64,000 bases of DNA. It comes from Rickettsiales bacterium (GTDB lineage: Bacteria; Pseudomonadota; Alphaproteobacteria; Rickettsiales; SXRF01). The DNA lies in NCBI GenBank assembly GCA_021299465.1, contig JAJTHB010000002.1:1-64000 (forward strand). The letters are read 5' to 3'. The notes under the pieces are model-generated. The model did no database searches and had not been told where the DNA came from. It was given only the letters and a program-made list of their open reading frames with translations. The position numbers and the translations under genes were made by a program. Shown here in pieces: positions 53,929 to 63,898 of this stretch (its first letter is position 1; every line of letters begins with the position of its first letter).

Positions 53929-54204
53929 AGAGAGCAACCGTCAGACACAGCGCCCGATACCGCCAAGTTGTTTTGGAATGGCAAATCGCAGGCCGTACGC
54001 CTTCCCAAAGCATTTCGCCTTGAAGGAGATGAGGTTATCGTGCGAAAAAGCGGCTCGAGCGTCATTCTTTCACCCAAACCCAAAAGCCGAACGAAAAAAA
54101 AATCCGATTGGGATGCGCTGCTTGCCAGCCTGCCGGATGTGGATGATGATTTCATGAAAGAGCGTCCGCTGAACCGCATTCCCAAACCAAAAGACATCTT
54201 TTGA
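53926..54204 (+). CDS. vapB: VapB-type antitoxin (AbrB/SpoVT fold)
   Basis: A 92-residue protein with the swapped-hairpin DNA-binding motif LFWNGKSQAVRLPKAFRLEG at about 17-36, followed by DEVIVRKSGSSVILSPK. The C-terminal part (about 60-92) should wrap around the toxin. It represses its own operon with VapC, and the palindrome across the start is the likely target. No Shine-Dalgarno sequence precedes the ATG, in line with leaderless initiation. vapC overlaps by one base (TGATG). Confidence 0.92.
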   Translation: MREQPSDTAPDTAKLFWNGKSQAVRLPKAFRLEGDEVIVRKSGSSVILSPKPKSRTKKKSDWDALLASLPDVDDDFMKERPLNRIPKPKDIF

Positions 54205-54599
54205 TGCGCTACCTGCTCGACACCGATAGCTGTAGCTACATCATCAAAAAGAATCCGGCGATTCTTGAAAAATTTCGCAAGACCAGCAGGAAAGACGTGG
54301 CAATGTCAGCCGTCACCTGCGGCGAACTCTATTACGGCGCCAGCCGCGAAGCGGGTGCGCGATACATGGAATCCGTCGCCGCATTCTGCCGCCATGTTCC
54401 GGTGGTGGACTGGTCCAAAGCCGCCGCGATACTCTATGGACGCATTCATGCCGAGCTGGAAAGTGAGGGACAGCTGATCGGCAAGCTTGATATGCAAATC
54501 GCCGCTCACGCGCTGGCGCTGAAATGCACGCTGGTGACGAATAATGAGAAGCATTTTAAGCGCATTCCAAAACTGAAACTGGAGAATTGGGCGAAATGA
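54204..54599 (+). CDS. vapC: VapC-type toxin (PIN-domain ribonuclease)
   Basis: A 131-residue PIN-domain nuclease. Acidic residues of the Mg-binding site are seen in YLLDTDSCSY (Asp6), VTCGELYYGA (Glu), and KLDMQIAAHALAL followed by LVTNNEKHF (Asp and Asn). VapC toxins cut tRNA or rRNA when free of VapB. The ATG at 54204 overlaps the vapB stop. Confidence 0.94.
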   Translation: MRYLLDTDSCSYIIKKNPAILEKFRKTSRKDVAMSAVTCGELYYGASREAGARYMESVAAFCRHVPVVDWSKAAAILYGRIHAELESEGQLIGKLDMQIAAHALALKCTLVTNNEKHFKRIPKLKLENWAK

Positions 54600-54644
54600 T
54601 CAACTTAACCTTTGCTAACTATATCTAGCTGGAGTCTGTATAAT

Positions 54645-54986
54645 ATGAGCTTGGCGGGTTGGTTGTTCTTCATAGTTCTATTTTTAGGACTATTAGCTGT
54701 CGTTGCATGGGCAGTTAAAGATTGGCATGGTTTTGAAAAAAAGAAGATGAAAATAAAAAATGAGGAGTGGCTATGCAAGACGTGTGGTTATAGTGGCCTA
54801 AGAAAAAACAAGCGACCAGGCAATGTTGTCATAGAAATCATTTTGTGGTTATTCTACATTATACCGGGCTTAATATATACGATTTGGCGTATATCTGCTC
54901 AATATTACGTCTGCCCTAAATGTGAAGGTAAAGAAATGATTCCGCTAGACTCAGTATTCGCAAAAAATATTTTAGAACGTCAATGA
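54645..54986 (+). CDS. Small membrane protein with zinc-ribbon cysteines; unknown
   Basis: A 113-residue protein starting at ATG 54645 (GGAG 10 bp upstream). A membrane helix at about 4-25 is followed by a basic stretch and CKTCGYSG. A second hydrophobic segment (about 68-88) and then CPKCEGKE follow. The two CxxC pairs could form a zinc ribbon. Base use is distinctly AT-rich compared with neighbours, suggesting recent gain along with the vapBC module. I do not recognise it. Confidence 0.7.
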   Translation: MSLAGWLFFIVLFLGLLAVVAWAVKDWHGFEKKKMKIKNEEWLCKTCGYSGLRKNKRPGNVVIEIILWLFYIIPGLIYTIWRISAQYYVCPKCEGKEMIPLDSVFAKNILERQ

Positions 54987-56020
54987 ACAATTCTGCCCAT
55001 ACTCCAAACTCCACACTCCAATCTCTCATGCAGCGCGGCAGCGAATTTCTCGGTTGCCCCTATGCCATCATGGGCGGGGCGATGAGCTGGGTTAGCGAGC
55101 GAAATCTCGTGTCTGCCATGAGCAACTCCGGCATGTTCGGTGTGATCGCTTGTAGCTCAATGACACCGGAATTACTCGATAAAGAAATTGAGGCAACGAA
55201 AGCGCTCACCAAAAAACCTTTCGGCGTGAACCTCATTGTCATGCACCCGCAGATGGATGCGCTGGTGGATGTGTGCAAAAAGCATCATGTTTCGCATGTG
55301 GTGCTGGCTGGCGGCATGCCACTTGCCGCGCATATCAAAACTATCAAGGAATATGGCGGTAAAGTGATTGGTTTTGCGCCAGCGCTCGTGATTGGTAAAA
55401 AGCTTATTAAGATGGGCATTGATGCGCTGGTTATCGAAGGCTCGGAAGCAGGCGGGCATATTGGCCCGGTCTCCACTTCAGTGCTCGCGCAGGAGATTTT
55501 GCCGGTGATTCGTGAGGTGCCAGTGTTTGTGGCGGGCGGCATTGGCCGCGGCGAGGCGATGGCGAGCTACCTTGAAATGGGCGCTAGCGGCGTGCAGCTC
55601 GGCACGCGCTTTGTCTGTGCCAGCGAATGCATTGCGCATGAAAAATTCAAGGCGGCCTTCATTCGCGCATCCGCTCGTGAAGCGATGCCCAGCGTGCAGG
55701 TCGATCCGGATTTTCCGGTGATTCCGGTGCGCGCGATTATGAACAAAGCAACCGATGATTTTACGCGTACCCAGCATGAGGTGATTGCCGAATATCGTTC
55801 CGGTAAACTCGATAAAAAAGAAGCGCAGCTGAAAATCGAGCATTTCTGGGCAGGTGCGCTGCGCCGCGCGGTGGTGGACGGCGATATTGAAAATGGCTCG
55901 CTGATGGCTGGCCAGAGCGTTGGTATGGTGGATAAAATCCAGCCCTGCGCCGAGATTGTCGTAGAATTGGTTGCGCAGGCGGAAACATTCCTTGCGCGCT
56001 CAAAAGTAGCTGTGTGCTAA
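54983..56020 (+). CDS. Nitronate monooxygenase family protein (NMO/FabK-like)
   Basis: A 345-residue FMN-dependent TIM-barrel protein. GCPYAIMGGAMSWVSE at the N-terminus, VLAGGMPLAAH, VIEGSEAGGHIG and VFVAGGIGRGEAMASYLEMGASGVQLGTRF are family motifs that bind flavin phosphate. Members are nitronate monooxygenases or FabK-type enoyl-ACP reductases; the length and the GSEAGGH motif do not separate them. It overlaps the preceding gene by 4 bp and ends 7 bp into ptsP. Confidence 0.87.
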   Translation: MNNSAHTPNSTLQSLMQRGSEFLGCPYAIMGGAMSWVSERNLVSAMSNSGMFGVIACSSMTPELLDKEIEATKALTKKPFGVNLIVMHPQMDALVDVCKKHHVSHVVLAGGMPLAAHIKTIKEYGGKVIGFAPALVIGKKLIKMGIDALVIEGSEAGGHIGPVSTSVLAQEILPVIREVPVFVAGGIGRGEAMASYLEMGASGVQLGTRFVCASECIAHEKFKAAFIRASAREAMPSVQVDPDFPVIPVRAIMNKATDDFTRTQHEVIAEYRSGKLDKKEAQLKIEHFWAGALRRAVVDGDIENGSLMAGQSVGMVDKIQPCAEIVVELVAQAETFLARSKVAVC

Positions 56021-58278
56021 AAATTCACAACCCTGTTGTATCCGCTGCGCCGCTGGTGCTGCTTCGTCACATCCGCGAGGTGATGGCAAGTAGTGCGGGC
56101 GCGCAGGTGCGTCTCGACCAGGTGGTTACGCTGATCGCCCGAGGCTTTGGCTCGGAGGTGTGCTCGGTTTATTTGAAGCGCGCTGGCGATGTACTGGAGC
56201 TGTTTGCGAGCGAAGGCCTTAATAAACAATCGGTGCATCTCACGCGTCTTAATATCGGGCAGGGGCTCGTGGGGCATATTGCCTACACCGCCGAGGTGAT
56301 TAATCTTTCAAGCGCTGAGTCTCACCCAAAATTTGTCTACCGGCCAGAAACCGGCGAGGAAATTTATTCCGCTTTTGCCGGTGTACCGATTTTGCAGGGT
56401 GGCAAGGTGATCGGTGTGCTTGTGGTTCAGCGCAAACAGGCAGAATATTATTCCGCTGACGAAATGGAAGTGCTGCAAACGGTAGCAATGGTACTTTCCG
56501 AGCTTGCTGTTTCCGGCCAGTTGATCAGTAGCCAGGAAAGCCTGGTCGCGCAGGAAGGCCTTGGTGCGCAGCAGCTCGCAGGCCTTCCGCTTTCACCAGG
56601 CGTAGCCAAGGCGATCGCTGTACTTCATCAGCCGCAGTTGGTGATTACCCGCATGGTCGCGAGTGATCCTGTTTATGAGGAAGAGCGCTTCGAGGCCGCC
56701 ATTCGCACGCTTCAGGAATCATTTGATCGCTATATTCAGAACTCTGGCCTTTCTGCCGAGGATGAAAAAGTTCAGATCATCGAAACCTACTTGCTCTTTA
56801 CTCAGGATCGCGGCTGGAAATCGCGCGTTAGCGAAGCCATCCATTCTGGCCTGACCGCTGAGGCAGCGGTGCGCCGCGTGCAGGAAGAGCTGCAGGTGAA
56901 AATGAGTCAGCTGGCAAGCCCTTATATTAAAGAACGCATCACCGATCTGGAAAATCTCTCCGACCGCTTGGTGCAGGCACTGCTTGGCGTGGAGGCTACG
57001 CCTAAACCTGAGAGCCTTCCAAATGAATTCATTTTGGTGGCGCGCACGATTGGCCCTGCCGAACTGCTCGAATATGACCATACGCGCCTTAAGGGACTCA
57101 TTCTTGAAGAAGGCTCGACCACCTCACACACAGCGCTGATCGCCCGCGCGATGGATATTCCGGCGCTTGCCAAAGCACATCGTGCTACGCACATCATCCG
57201 CGCCGGTGACAATGTCATTCTTGATGCTGAGGGGGGCAATGTTTACGTTCGCCCAAGTGACGAAGTAGAGCAATCGATGGATGGCTACATCCGCCAGTTC
57301 AGCGAGCGCGAGCAGAATTATGCAGCACTCGCAGCGCTACCTGCCGATACAAAGGATGGTGTTCGCATCTCGCTTAATGTGAACGCGGGTTTGTTTGTGG
57401 ATCCTAAAAAAGTGCTGCAAGTTGGGGTCGACGGGATTGGTTTATACCGCACCGAACTGCCCTACATGACTGCCGATGATTTTCCAAGCATTGAAGCGCA
57501 AACCAAACTCTACCGCGAGATATATGGTCAGCTGCCAGACAAGCGCATTATCTTTCGCAGCTTTGATATTGGCGGCGATAAAAAGGTGCCGTACCTGCAG
57601 GGTGTGGAAGAAGAAAATCCGGCGATGGGCTGGCGCGCCACACGCATTGGCCTTGAGCGCCCGAATATTTTATCCGAGCAGTTCAGCGCGCTAATTGCTG
57701 CGGCAGCAGGCAAATCGCTATCGCTGATGTTTCCTTTTATCGCTCAGCTGAATGAATTTGAGGCGACCAAAAAATTGTTCGATACCGCACTTGCTCAGGC
57801 TAAACATACGCCGTCTGAGGTAAAAGTGGGGGTGATGATCGAGATCCCATCTATCCTATGGCAACTCGATGATCTACTGCCTAAACTCGATTTCATTTCG
57901 ATTGGTAGTAACGACCTGATGCAGTTTTTATTCGCATGGGATCGCGGCACGCCGCACCTTGCAAACCGCTATGATACGCTCTCGCCGGTGATGCTCCGTG
58001 CAATGGCACATATTGTGCGCAAGGCCGCCGAATATGGTGTTGAGGTTGGCTTTTGCGGCGATATGGCGCGCCGCCCGCTAGAAGCGCTGGCGCTCATGGC
58101 GGTCGGCATCCGGAGTTTTTCTGTACCAGCTTCAGCAATCGGCCCGCTCAAGGCAATGATACGTAGCGCTAACCTGACGCCGGTTGCCGAGGTTGTGCCG
58201 TATCTGGTGGAAACGAATGACACCACCATTCGTCATCAACTCGCGGCTTATGCCCGCGATCATGGGATTGTGGTGTGA
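56014..58278 (+). CDS. ptsP: PTS-Ntr enzyme I (phosphoenolpyruvate-protein phosphotransferase PtsP)
   Basis: A 754-residue nitrogen-PTS EI: an N-terminal GAF sensory domain (about 15-170), the EI N-terminal helical part, and the swivelling domain with the phospho-His in EGSTTSHTALIARAM (His about 372). A PEP-binding barrel follows with FRSFDIGGDKK and LDFISIGSNDLMQF. It starts the regulatory phospho-relay from PEP to NPr and EIIA-Ntr. The start is a GTG at 56014. The stop overlaps the rodZ-like gene. Confidence 0.95.
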   Translation: MLKIHNPVVSAAPLVLLRHIREVMASSAGAQVRLDQVVTLIARGFGSEVCSVYLKRAGDVLELFASEGLNKQSVHLTRLNIGQGLVGHIAYTAEVINLSSAESHPKFVYRPETGEEIYSAFAGVPILQGGKVIGVLVVQRKQAEYYSADEMEVLQTVAMVLSELAVSGQLISSQESLVAQEGLGAQQLAGLPLSPGVAKAIAVLHQPQLVITRMVASDPVYEEERFEAAIRTLQESFDRYIQNSGLSAEDEKVQIIETYLLFTQDRGWKSRVSEAIHSGLTAEAAVRRVQEELQVKMSQLASPYIKERITDLENLSDRLVQALLGVEATPKPESLPNEFILVARTIGPAELLEYDHTRLKGLILEEGSTTSHTALIARAMDIPALAKAHRATHIIRAGDNVILDAEGGNVYVRPSDEVEQSMDGYIRQFSEREQNYAALAALPADTKDGVRISLNVNAGLFVDPKKVLQVGVDGIGLYRTELPYMTADDFPSIEAQTKLYREIYGQLPDKRIIFRSFDIGGDKKVPYLQGVEEENPAMGWRATRIGLERPNILSEQFSALIAAAAGKSLSLMFPFIAQLNEFEATKKLFDTALAQAKHTPSEVKVGVMIEIPSILWQLDDLLPKLDFISIGSNDLMQFLFAWDRGTPHLANRYDTLSPVMLRAMAHIVRKAAEYGVEVGFCGDMARRPLEALALMAVGIRSFSVPASAIGPLKAMIRSANLTPVAEVVPYLVETNDTTIRHQLAAYARDHGIVV

Positions 58279-58865
58279 TGGTCGACGAAGGTTATCGCCA
58301 AATCGGCGCGCTGCTGCGCCAGGCCAGGGAAGAGCGACACCAGTCGGTTGAGGATATTGCGCGCCATATGCATATCCGCTCACGTTATTTATATGCGCTT
58401 GAGGATGGCCGCATCAGCGATATGCCGGGCCTGCCCTATGCTAAGGGTTATTTGCAGGCTTACGCGCAGCATCTTGGCCTTGACCGCTATGAGATCATGC
58501 GCCGGTTTGAACAAATGGAAGGCCTGATCGAGCGCAAAGGGTTCTTCATGCCGCAAGTATTCAGTAAAGAAAAGCAGGCAAGCTCTACATCAATCATTTG
58601 GGGGTTGATGCTCGCATTGCTGGCCTATGGCGGCTGGTCGCTCTGGCTCGCGCCGCCGAGCGTGAATCCATCGCTCGTTGAAATGTTTGATGAAAATCAG
58701 GCTGAGCAGATTCGCATTACACCAGCGCTCATCGCCAAAACGCCTTGCCTGCGGCCTTCTCTCGCGCTATACCCGCCCTGCCATGTGCAGCAGGGAGCTG
58801 GTCAGATTTTCCCCCTGCGCCGGCGCTATGAAAATGTTATGCAATGGGCAGCCAGTCCGTTATGA
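58278..58865 (+). CDS. RodZ-like helix-turn-helix membrane protein, short form
   Basis: A 195-residue protein with an N-terminal HTH_25 domain ([21 protein letters not shown] and [19 protein letters not shown]) and one membrane helix at about 108-126. Only about 65 residues of periplasmic part follow. RodZ normally carries a larger C-terminal domain (DUF4115), missing here, so this is a reduced form. The periplasmic part includes a [14 protein letters not shown] stretch. It is locked between ptsP (TGATG overlap) and ispG (ATGA overlap), an alphaproteobacterial arrangement as I recall it. Confidence 0.85.
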   Translation: MVDEGYRQIGALLRQAREERHQSVEDIARHMHIRSRYLYALEDGRISDMPGLPYAKGYLQAYAQHLGLDRYEIMRRFEQMEGLIERKGFFMPQVFSKEKQASSTSIIWGLMLALLAYGGWSLWLAPPSVNPSLVEMFDENQAEQIRITPALIAKTPCLRPSLALYPPCHVQQGAGQIFPLRRRYENVMQWAASPL

Positions 58866-60079
58866 TTCGCCGTCAAACTTACCAAGCGATGATCGGCCCT
58901 GTAAGGGTCGGATCCGATGCGGATGTCATGGTGCAGTCCATGACCAACACCGATACTGCTGATATCGCTGCTACCATAGCGCAGGTAAAGGCGCTCGCCG
59001 AAGCGGGCAGCGAAGTGGTGCGTATTACGGTGAATAATGATGAAGCTGCCAAAGCGGTGCCTGCTATTGCTGAGAAGGTGGATGTACCACTGGTTGGCGA
59101 TTTTCATTATAACGGCCATACGCTGCTGACGAACTATCCAGAGATGGCAATGGCACTTGCCAAATATCGTATCAACCCGGGTAATGTCGGTTTTGCGGAC
59201 AAGCATGATAAGCAGTTTTCGCAGATGATCGAGCTGGCGATGAAATATGATAAGCCGGTGCGCATTGGCGCGAACTGGGGAAGCCTTGATGGCCAGATGC
59301 TCGCCCGCGTGATGGATGAGAATGCCAAAAGGCCGGAGCCAAAAAGCGCGAATGATGTGATGCGCGAGGCCTTGGTGCGCTCGGCGCTGGATTCGGCAAA
59401 GCGCGCCGAAGAGCTGGGGCTTGCAGCAAACAAAATTATCATCTCCTGCAAGGTGAGCCGTGTGCAGGATCTGATCGCCGTGTACCGCGATTTAGCGGCG
59501 CAATGCCGCTATCCGCTGCATCTTGGCCTCACCGAAGCGGGCATGGGGAGCAAGGGTATCGTCGCAAGCGCTGCGGCGCTTTCGGTGTTACTCCAAGAAG
59601 GCATCGGCGATACGATTCGTATTTCGCTGACGCCGGAACCAAACGGCGACCGCACGCAGGAAGTGCGCGTGGCGCAGGAACTGCTGCAAAGCATGGGGCT
59701 TCGCGCTTTTACGCCGCAAGTGACCGCCTGCCCAGGCTGCGGCCGCACCACTAGCACGGTGTTTCAGGAACTTGCCGATAAAATCCAGACCTACCTTCGC
59801 GCTTCCATGCCGCTATGGAAAGAGCAATATAAAGGGGTGGAAACCATGAATGTGGCGGTGATGGGCTGCATTGTGAATGGCCCGGGCGAAAGCAAACACG
59901 CCGATATCGGCATTTCGCTGCCGGGTACCGGTGAGTCGCCCACTGCGCCAGTCTTTATCGACGGTAAAAAAGCCGCAACCCTTCGCGGCGAGCGCATCGC
60001 CGAAGAATTCCAGCAGATGGTGGAAGAGTATGTGAAACGGCGCTACAGCAAAAAAAAGGAACATGAGCATGTCCTCTAA
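58862..60079 (+). CDS. ispG: 4-hydroxy-3-methylbut-2-enyl diphosphate synthase IspG (GcpE)
   Basis: A 405-residue iron-sulfur enzyme of the MEP isoprenoid pathway, converting MEcPP to HMBPP. The N-terminal TIM barrel opens with [15 protein letters not shown] and [14 protein letters not shown]. The 4Fe-4S ligands lie in TACPGCGRT and [11 protein letters not shown]. The ATG at 58862 overlaps the preceding stop; an in-frame ATG at 58844 is less likely. It overlaps hisS by 17 bp. Confidence 0.96.
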   Translation: MIRRQTYQAMIGPVRVGSDADVMVQSMTNTDTADIAATIAQVKALAEAGSEVVRITVNNDEAAKAVPAIAEKVDVPLVGDFHYNGHTLLTNYPEMAMALAKYRINPGNVGFADKHDKQFSQMIELAMKYDKPVRIGANWGSLDGQMLARVMDENAKRPEPKSANDVMREALVRSALDSAKRAEELGLAANKIIISCKVSRVQDLIAVYRDLAAQCRYPLHLGLTEAGMGSKGIVASAAALSVLLQEGIGDTIRISLTPEPNGDRTQEVRVAQELLQSMGLRAFTPQVTACPGCGRTTSTVFQELADKIQTYLRASMPLWKEQYKGVETMNVAVMGCIVNGPGESKHADIGISLPGTGESPTAPVFIDGKKAATLRGERIAEEFQQMVEEYVKRRYSKKKEHEHVL

Positions 60080-61412
60080 ACTCCAGCCGGTGCGCGGTAC
60101 GCATGATATTTTGCCGCAGGACTTTAGCCGCTTTCATCTGGTGACAGAGATGGCGCGTGAGCTTGCTAGGCTCTATGGCTTTAAGGAAATGGCGACGCCG
60201 ATCTTTGAGGCGACCGAAGTGTTTTCGCGCTCAATGGGCGAAAGTTCGGATGTAGTAAGCAAAGAAATGTTCACCTTCACCACCAAAGGTGAAGAGAGCG
60301 TAACACTAAGGCCGGAATTCACCGCCGGTATCATGCGCGCCTATATCTCAAACGGTATGCAGCAATATTTGCCACTCAAACTTTTCTCCACCGGCCCACT
60401 CTTTCGTTATGAACGGCCGCAGAAAGGCCGCCAGCGGCAGTTTCATCAGGTGAATTTTGAGTGGCTGGGTGATGCCAGCCCGGAGGTCGACGCTGAGCTG
60501 ATAACGCTGGCAGGACACCTGCTTTATTATCTCTCTGGGAAAAGCTGTAAGCTACTCATTAATACACTCGGCGACGCAGAAAGCCGTGCGCGCTATCGCA
60601 CGGCGCTGCTGGAGTTTCTAAACCCAATCGCCGCGCAGCTATCCGAAGATAGCCAGCGCCGCCTTAGCACGAACCCGCTGCGGATTTTAGATTCGAAAAG
60701 TCCGCAGGATCAAGAGCTACTGACGAACGCACCAAATCTTCATGATTTTCTTTCCCAAGAGTCGAGGCAGAGATTCGAGCATGTCTACGCCATGCTGAAA
60801 CATTCCAAAGCCTTTCATCAAGAGATTGAGATTGCACCTTCACTCGTGCGCGGGCTGGATTATTATTCCCATACCGTCTTTGAGTTTGTGGATAATTCCG
60901 GCGGCCTTGGCGCGCAGAATACCGTGCTTGCCGGTGGCCGTTATGACGGATTAGTGGAGCAGATGGGCGGCAAACCCACCCCAGGTATTGGCTTTGCGGC
61001 AGGTGTTGAGCGGCTGATGCTGATTGCCGAAAAGCTCGATATTTTTAGGCATTTGCCGGATGTTAAGATCATAATCATTCCCTTTGAGGAGATAGAATCT
61101 GAATTTATATTGCTGGGAGCTACCTCGCTGCGTTTGAGTCTTGCCTCAATAAGGGAAGAAAATCACTTGAAGCAGCATTTTTCTGCTGAAATCCTATGGC
61201 ATGGTAGTGTAAAGAAGCGTCTGGAAAAAGCGGCGCAGCTGGAAGCAACCCATGTCATTCTCATGCCGCCCGATGAGGCAAAGCAAGGAAAATGCCTGTT
61301 GAAAAATATGAAAACCGGTGTGCAGATTGAGATAGCATTGGATGATTTCACCAACAAAACCATACTACGTGAGCGGCTTGGCATCCCCACTTCTCACAGT
61401 GCGACACAATAG
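60063..61412 (+). CDS. hisS: Histidyl-tRNA synthetase
   Basis: A 449-residue class II synthetase. Motif 1 and 2 regions are [15 protein letters not shown] and [32 protein letters not shown]; HisA-type [15 protein letters not shown] and [30 protein letters not shown] are present, then the anticodon-binding domain (about 340-445). ATGs at 60063 and 60069 are both possible starts. prfA follows after 18 bp. Confidence 0.96.
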   Translation: MSMSSKLQPVRGTHDILPQDFSRFHLVTEMARELARLYGFKEMATPIFEATEVFSRSMGESSDVVSKEMFTFTTKGEESVTLRPEFTAGIMRAYISNGMQQYLPLKLFSTGPLFRYERPQKGRQRQFHQVNFEWLGDASPEVDAELITLAGHLLYYLSGKSCKLLINTLGDAESRARYRTALLEFLNPIAAQLSEDSQRRLSTNPLRILDSKSPQDQELLTNAPNLHDFLSQESRQRFEHVYAMLKHSKAFHQEIEIAPSLVRGLDYYSHTVFEFVDNSGGLGAQNTVLAGGRYDGLVEQMGGKPTPGIGFAAGVERLMLIAEKLDIFRHLPDVKIIIIPFEEIESEFILLGATSLRLSLASIREENHLKQHFSAEILWHGSVKKRLEKAAQLEATHVILMPPDEAKQGKCLLKNMKTGVQIEIALDDFTNKTILRERLGIPTSHSATQ

Positions 61413-61430
61413 TAAGAAAAATAAACGCTC

Positions 61431-62501
61431 ATGAGCTTCAACGATAAACTTGAGATGGTGGTGCGCAGGCACCAGGAATTAAATGACACGCTGTCGGCGG
61501 GCAAGGCGTCTGGCAGCGAGTTTGCCAAAATGTCGAAAGAATATTCCGAGCTTTCGCCGCTGGTTGAGGTGATTATGAGCTATCAGTCGGCGCAGAAAGC
61601 ACTCGCCGATACGCAGGCCTTGCTTGCTGATCCCGCGCTCGATAGCGACATGAAGGCAATGGCGAATGATGAACTTCGTGAGCTGCAAGGCAAGCTGCCT
61701 GAGCTGCTGAAACAGGTGCAGCTGGCGCTGCTTCCCAAAGATGCAGCGGATGAGAAAAACGCCATCCTCGAGGTGCGCGCCGGTACCGGCGGTGACGAGG
61801 CGGCGCTGTTTGCCGCCGATTTATTCCGCATGTACCAGCGCTATGCAGCCAATCAGGGCTGGAAGTTTGAAGTAATGTCGATCTCGGAATCCGGTATTGG
61901 CGGTTACAAGGATGCCACCGCCGAAATCACCGGCCGCGGCGTGTTTGCAAAAATGAAATTTGAATCCGGTGTGCATCGCGTGCAGCGCGTGCCGGCAACC
62001 GAAGCGCAGGGGCGTATCCACACCTCAGCAGCCACGGTGGCGGTGCTTCCTGAAGCCGAAGAGGTGGATATCAAGATTGAAGAAAAAGACCTGCGCATCG
62101 ATGTGTTTCGCTCTTCCGGACCGGGCGGCCAGAGCGTGAATACGACCGATTCGGCGGTGCGTATCGTGCATCTTCCAACCGGCCTGATTGTCAGCCAGCA
62201 GGATGAAAAATCGCAGCACAAAAATAAAGCCAAGGCACTGAAGGTCCTGCGCGCGCGCCTTTATGAAGCAGAGCGCGAGAAACTGGCAAACGAACGCGCT
62301 GGTATGCGCAAGGATCAGGTGGGAAGCGGCGATCGTAGCGAGCGCATCCGCACCTATAACTTTCCGCAAGGCCGCGTTACCGACCACCGCATCAACCTCA
62401 CCGCTTACAATATCGACATGGTGATGAACGGCGACCTGGATGAATTCGTGGGCGCATTGGTGGCGGATGATCAGGCAAAGAAATTATCGGAGCTTGGTTA
62501 A
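61431..62501 (+). CDS. prfA: Peptide chain release factor 1
   Basis: A 356-residue RF1. It has the catalytic GGQ in [18 protein letters not shown] at about residue 229-231 and the conserved [27 protein letters not shown] block. The tail has [23 protein letters not shown]. It ends translation at UAA and UAG. The stop directly abuts the prmC start (62502), matching the common prfA-prmC pair, where PrmC methylates the GGQ glutamine. Confidence 0.97.
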   Translation: MSFNDKLEMVVRRHQELNDTLSAGKASGSEFAKMSKEYSELSPLVEVIMSYQSAQKALADTQALLADPALDSDMKAMANDELRELQGKLPELLKQVQLALLPKDAADEKNAILEVRAGTGGDEAALFAADLFRMYQRYAANQGWKFEVMSISESGIGGYKDATAEITGRGVFAKMKFESGVHRVQRVPATEAQGRIHTSAATVAVLPEAEEVDIKIEEKDLRIDVFRSSGPGGQSVNTTDSAVRIVHLPTGLIVSQQDEKSQHKNKAKALKVLRARLYEAEREKLANERAGMRKDQVGSGDRSERIRTYNFPQGRVTDHRINLTAYNIDMVMNGDLDEFVGALVADDQAKKLSELG

Positions 62502-63371
62502 ATGATTGCACTGATGAAGGCTAAAGTGAGAACAACGCAGGACTATCTTCGCCAAGCAGTCCTTGATCTACAAGCTGCGAAAATTGAAACCGCTTCACTT
62601 GATGCGCGCCTGCTGATGCAGGAAGCGCTAGGGATTAGCCGTGAGCAGCTATTGTTCCGTTTGGAACAGCCGATGCCAGAGCAGGTGATAGAACGGTTTT
62701 ATATGCTGATGCAAAGGCGACAAAGGCGTGAACCTGTATCAAAAATTCTCGGCAGGCGTGAATTTTATGGCCTTGAATTCAAAGTAACGAGGGATACGCT
62801 TGATCCCAGACCAGACAGTGAAACGCTGGTGGAAGCCGTGCTTGCTGCCCTGCCAGATCACAAAAAACCCTATAAAATTCTTGATCTTGGCGTTGGAACC
62901 GGCTGCCTGTCTCTGGCCTTGCTAAAGGCACTGCCGCATGCTAATTTAAAGGGCGTTGATTGCAGCGACGCAGCGCTTGCCGTGGCAGCGGAAAATGCGT
63001 TGGAATTAGGCCTTGCAAGCCGTGCTGCTTTTTGCCGTTCAAACTGGTTTGAATCTGTTGATGGGGTGTTTGACGTCATCGTCTCCAACCCGCCTTACAT
63101 TCAAAGTGGTGATATCGAGTCGCTGGCACCGGAAGTTTCGCAGTACGATCCGAGGCTTGCCCTGGATGGAGGTGAGGATGGGCTTTCAGCTTATCGAACT
63201 CTGCTTGCGGCCGCACCGTCAAAGCTAGCAGCTGGTGGTGTTTTGGCGGTAGAGATTGGCGCAGGCCAGCACCTCGCGGTAGCAGACATCGCATCAAAAG
63301 CAAGCCTGGATCAGGCGCAGATGGTGCAGGATCTGGCAGGTATCATACGATGCCTGCTATGGAAAAAATGA
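62502..63371 (+). CDS. prmC: Release-factor glutamine methyltransferase PrmC (HemK)
   Basis: A 289-residue SAM methyltransferase that modifies the GGQ glutamine of release factors. N-terminal helical domain (about 1-85), REFYGLEFKVTRDTLDPRPDSETLVEA, SAM motif ILDLGVGTGCLSLAL and catalytic VSNPPYIQ. ATG at 62502; an in-frame ATG at 62514 is also possible. Adjacent to its substrate gene prfA. Confidence 0.96.
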   Translation: MIALMKAKVRTTQDYLRQAVLDLQAAKIETASLDARLLMQEALGISREQLLFRLEQPMPEQVIERFYMLMQRRQRREPVSKILGRREFYGLEFKVTRDTLDPRPDSETLVEAVLAALPDHKKPYKILDLGVGTGCLSLALLKALPHANLKGVDCSDAALAVAAENALELGLASRAAFCRSNWFESVDGVFDVIVSNPPYIQSGDIESLAPEVSQYDPRLALDGGEDGLSAYRTLLAAAPSKLAAGGVLAVEIGAGQHLAVADIASKASLDQAQMVQDLAGIIRCLLWKK

Positions 63372-63403
63372 AACATAAAAATTAAAACGTAAGGAATAAT
63401 TCG

Positions 63404-63871
63404 ATGAATATGAGACGCAGACCTTCTTCGCAAAATGGCGGTGGTTATAATAATCAGCATCGTAGAAGCGGCGGCGGACGCTCCGGCGGTGGGCACCAGC
63501 ATAGCAGCGGTAATCGTCCACGCAAAAATTACCCGCAGCTGCGCGAGAAATACCTGATGCAGGCGCGTGATGCGCTTTCTTCCGGCGACCGCGTTCTTGC
63601 CGAGAATTATTTCCAGCATGCCGAGCATTGCTACCGCATGATGGTGGAAGAGGGTTACAACCCAAACCGCCAGCACCAGCAGCAAAACGGCCAGCAGCAG
63701 GCACAGGGTGATGGCACCGCCAGTCAGCCAATGCTGGAAGTGGAAGATATTATTCCCGCCAATACCAATGCGCTGCCATCCTTCATCAGCCAGCCCCATG
63801 GCGGCCACGAGCCGCTGGATCAGGCGATGAATAAAGAGCCGGTGATTGTGCAGAACTGGGAAGAGTCCTAG
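63404..63871 (+). CDS. DUF4167 protein
   Basis: A 155-residue protein of the alphaproteobacterial DUF4167 family, usually found after prmC. The N-terminal 45 residues are Arg/Gly/Asn/Ser-rich and disordered. The conserved helical core is LREKYLMQARDALSSGDRVLAENYFQHAEHCYRMM. A Gln-rich region follows (about 90-110). It is probably RNA-binding or ribosome-linked given the RGG-like segment, but the function is not established. Confidence 0.93.
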   Translation: MNMRRRPSSQNGGGYNNQHRRSGGGRSGGGHQHSSGNRPRKNYPQLREKYLMQARDALSSGDRVLAENYFQHAEHCYRMMVEEGYNPNRQHQQQNGQQQAQGDGTASQPMLEVEDIIPANTNALPSFISQPHGGHEPLDQAMNKEPVIVQNWEES

Positions 63872-63898
63872 AAATCCATCGGGAAACGAAGGACTAAA

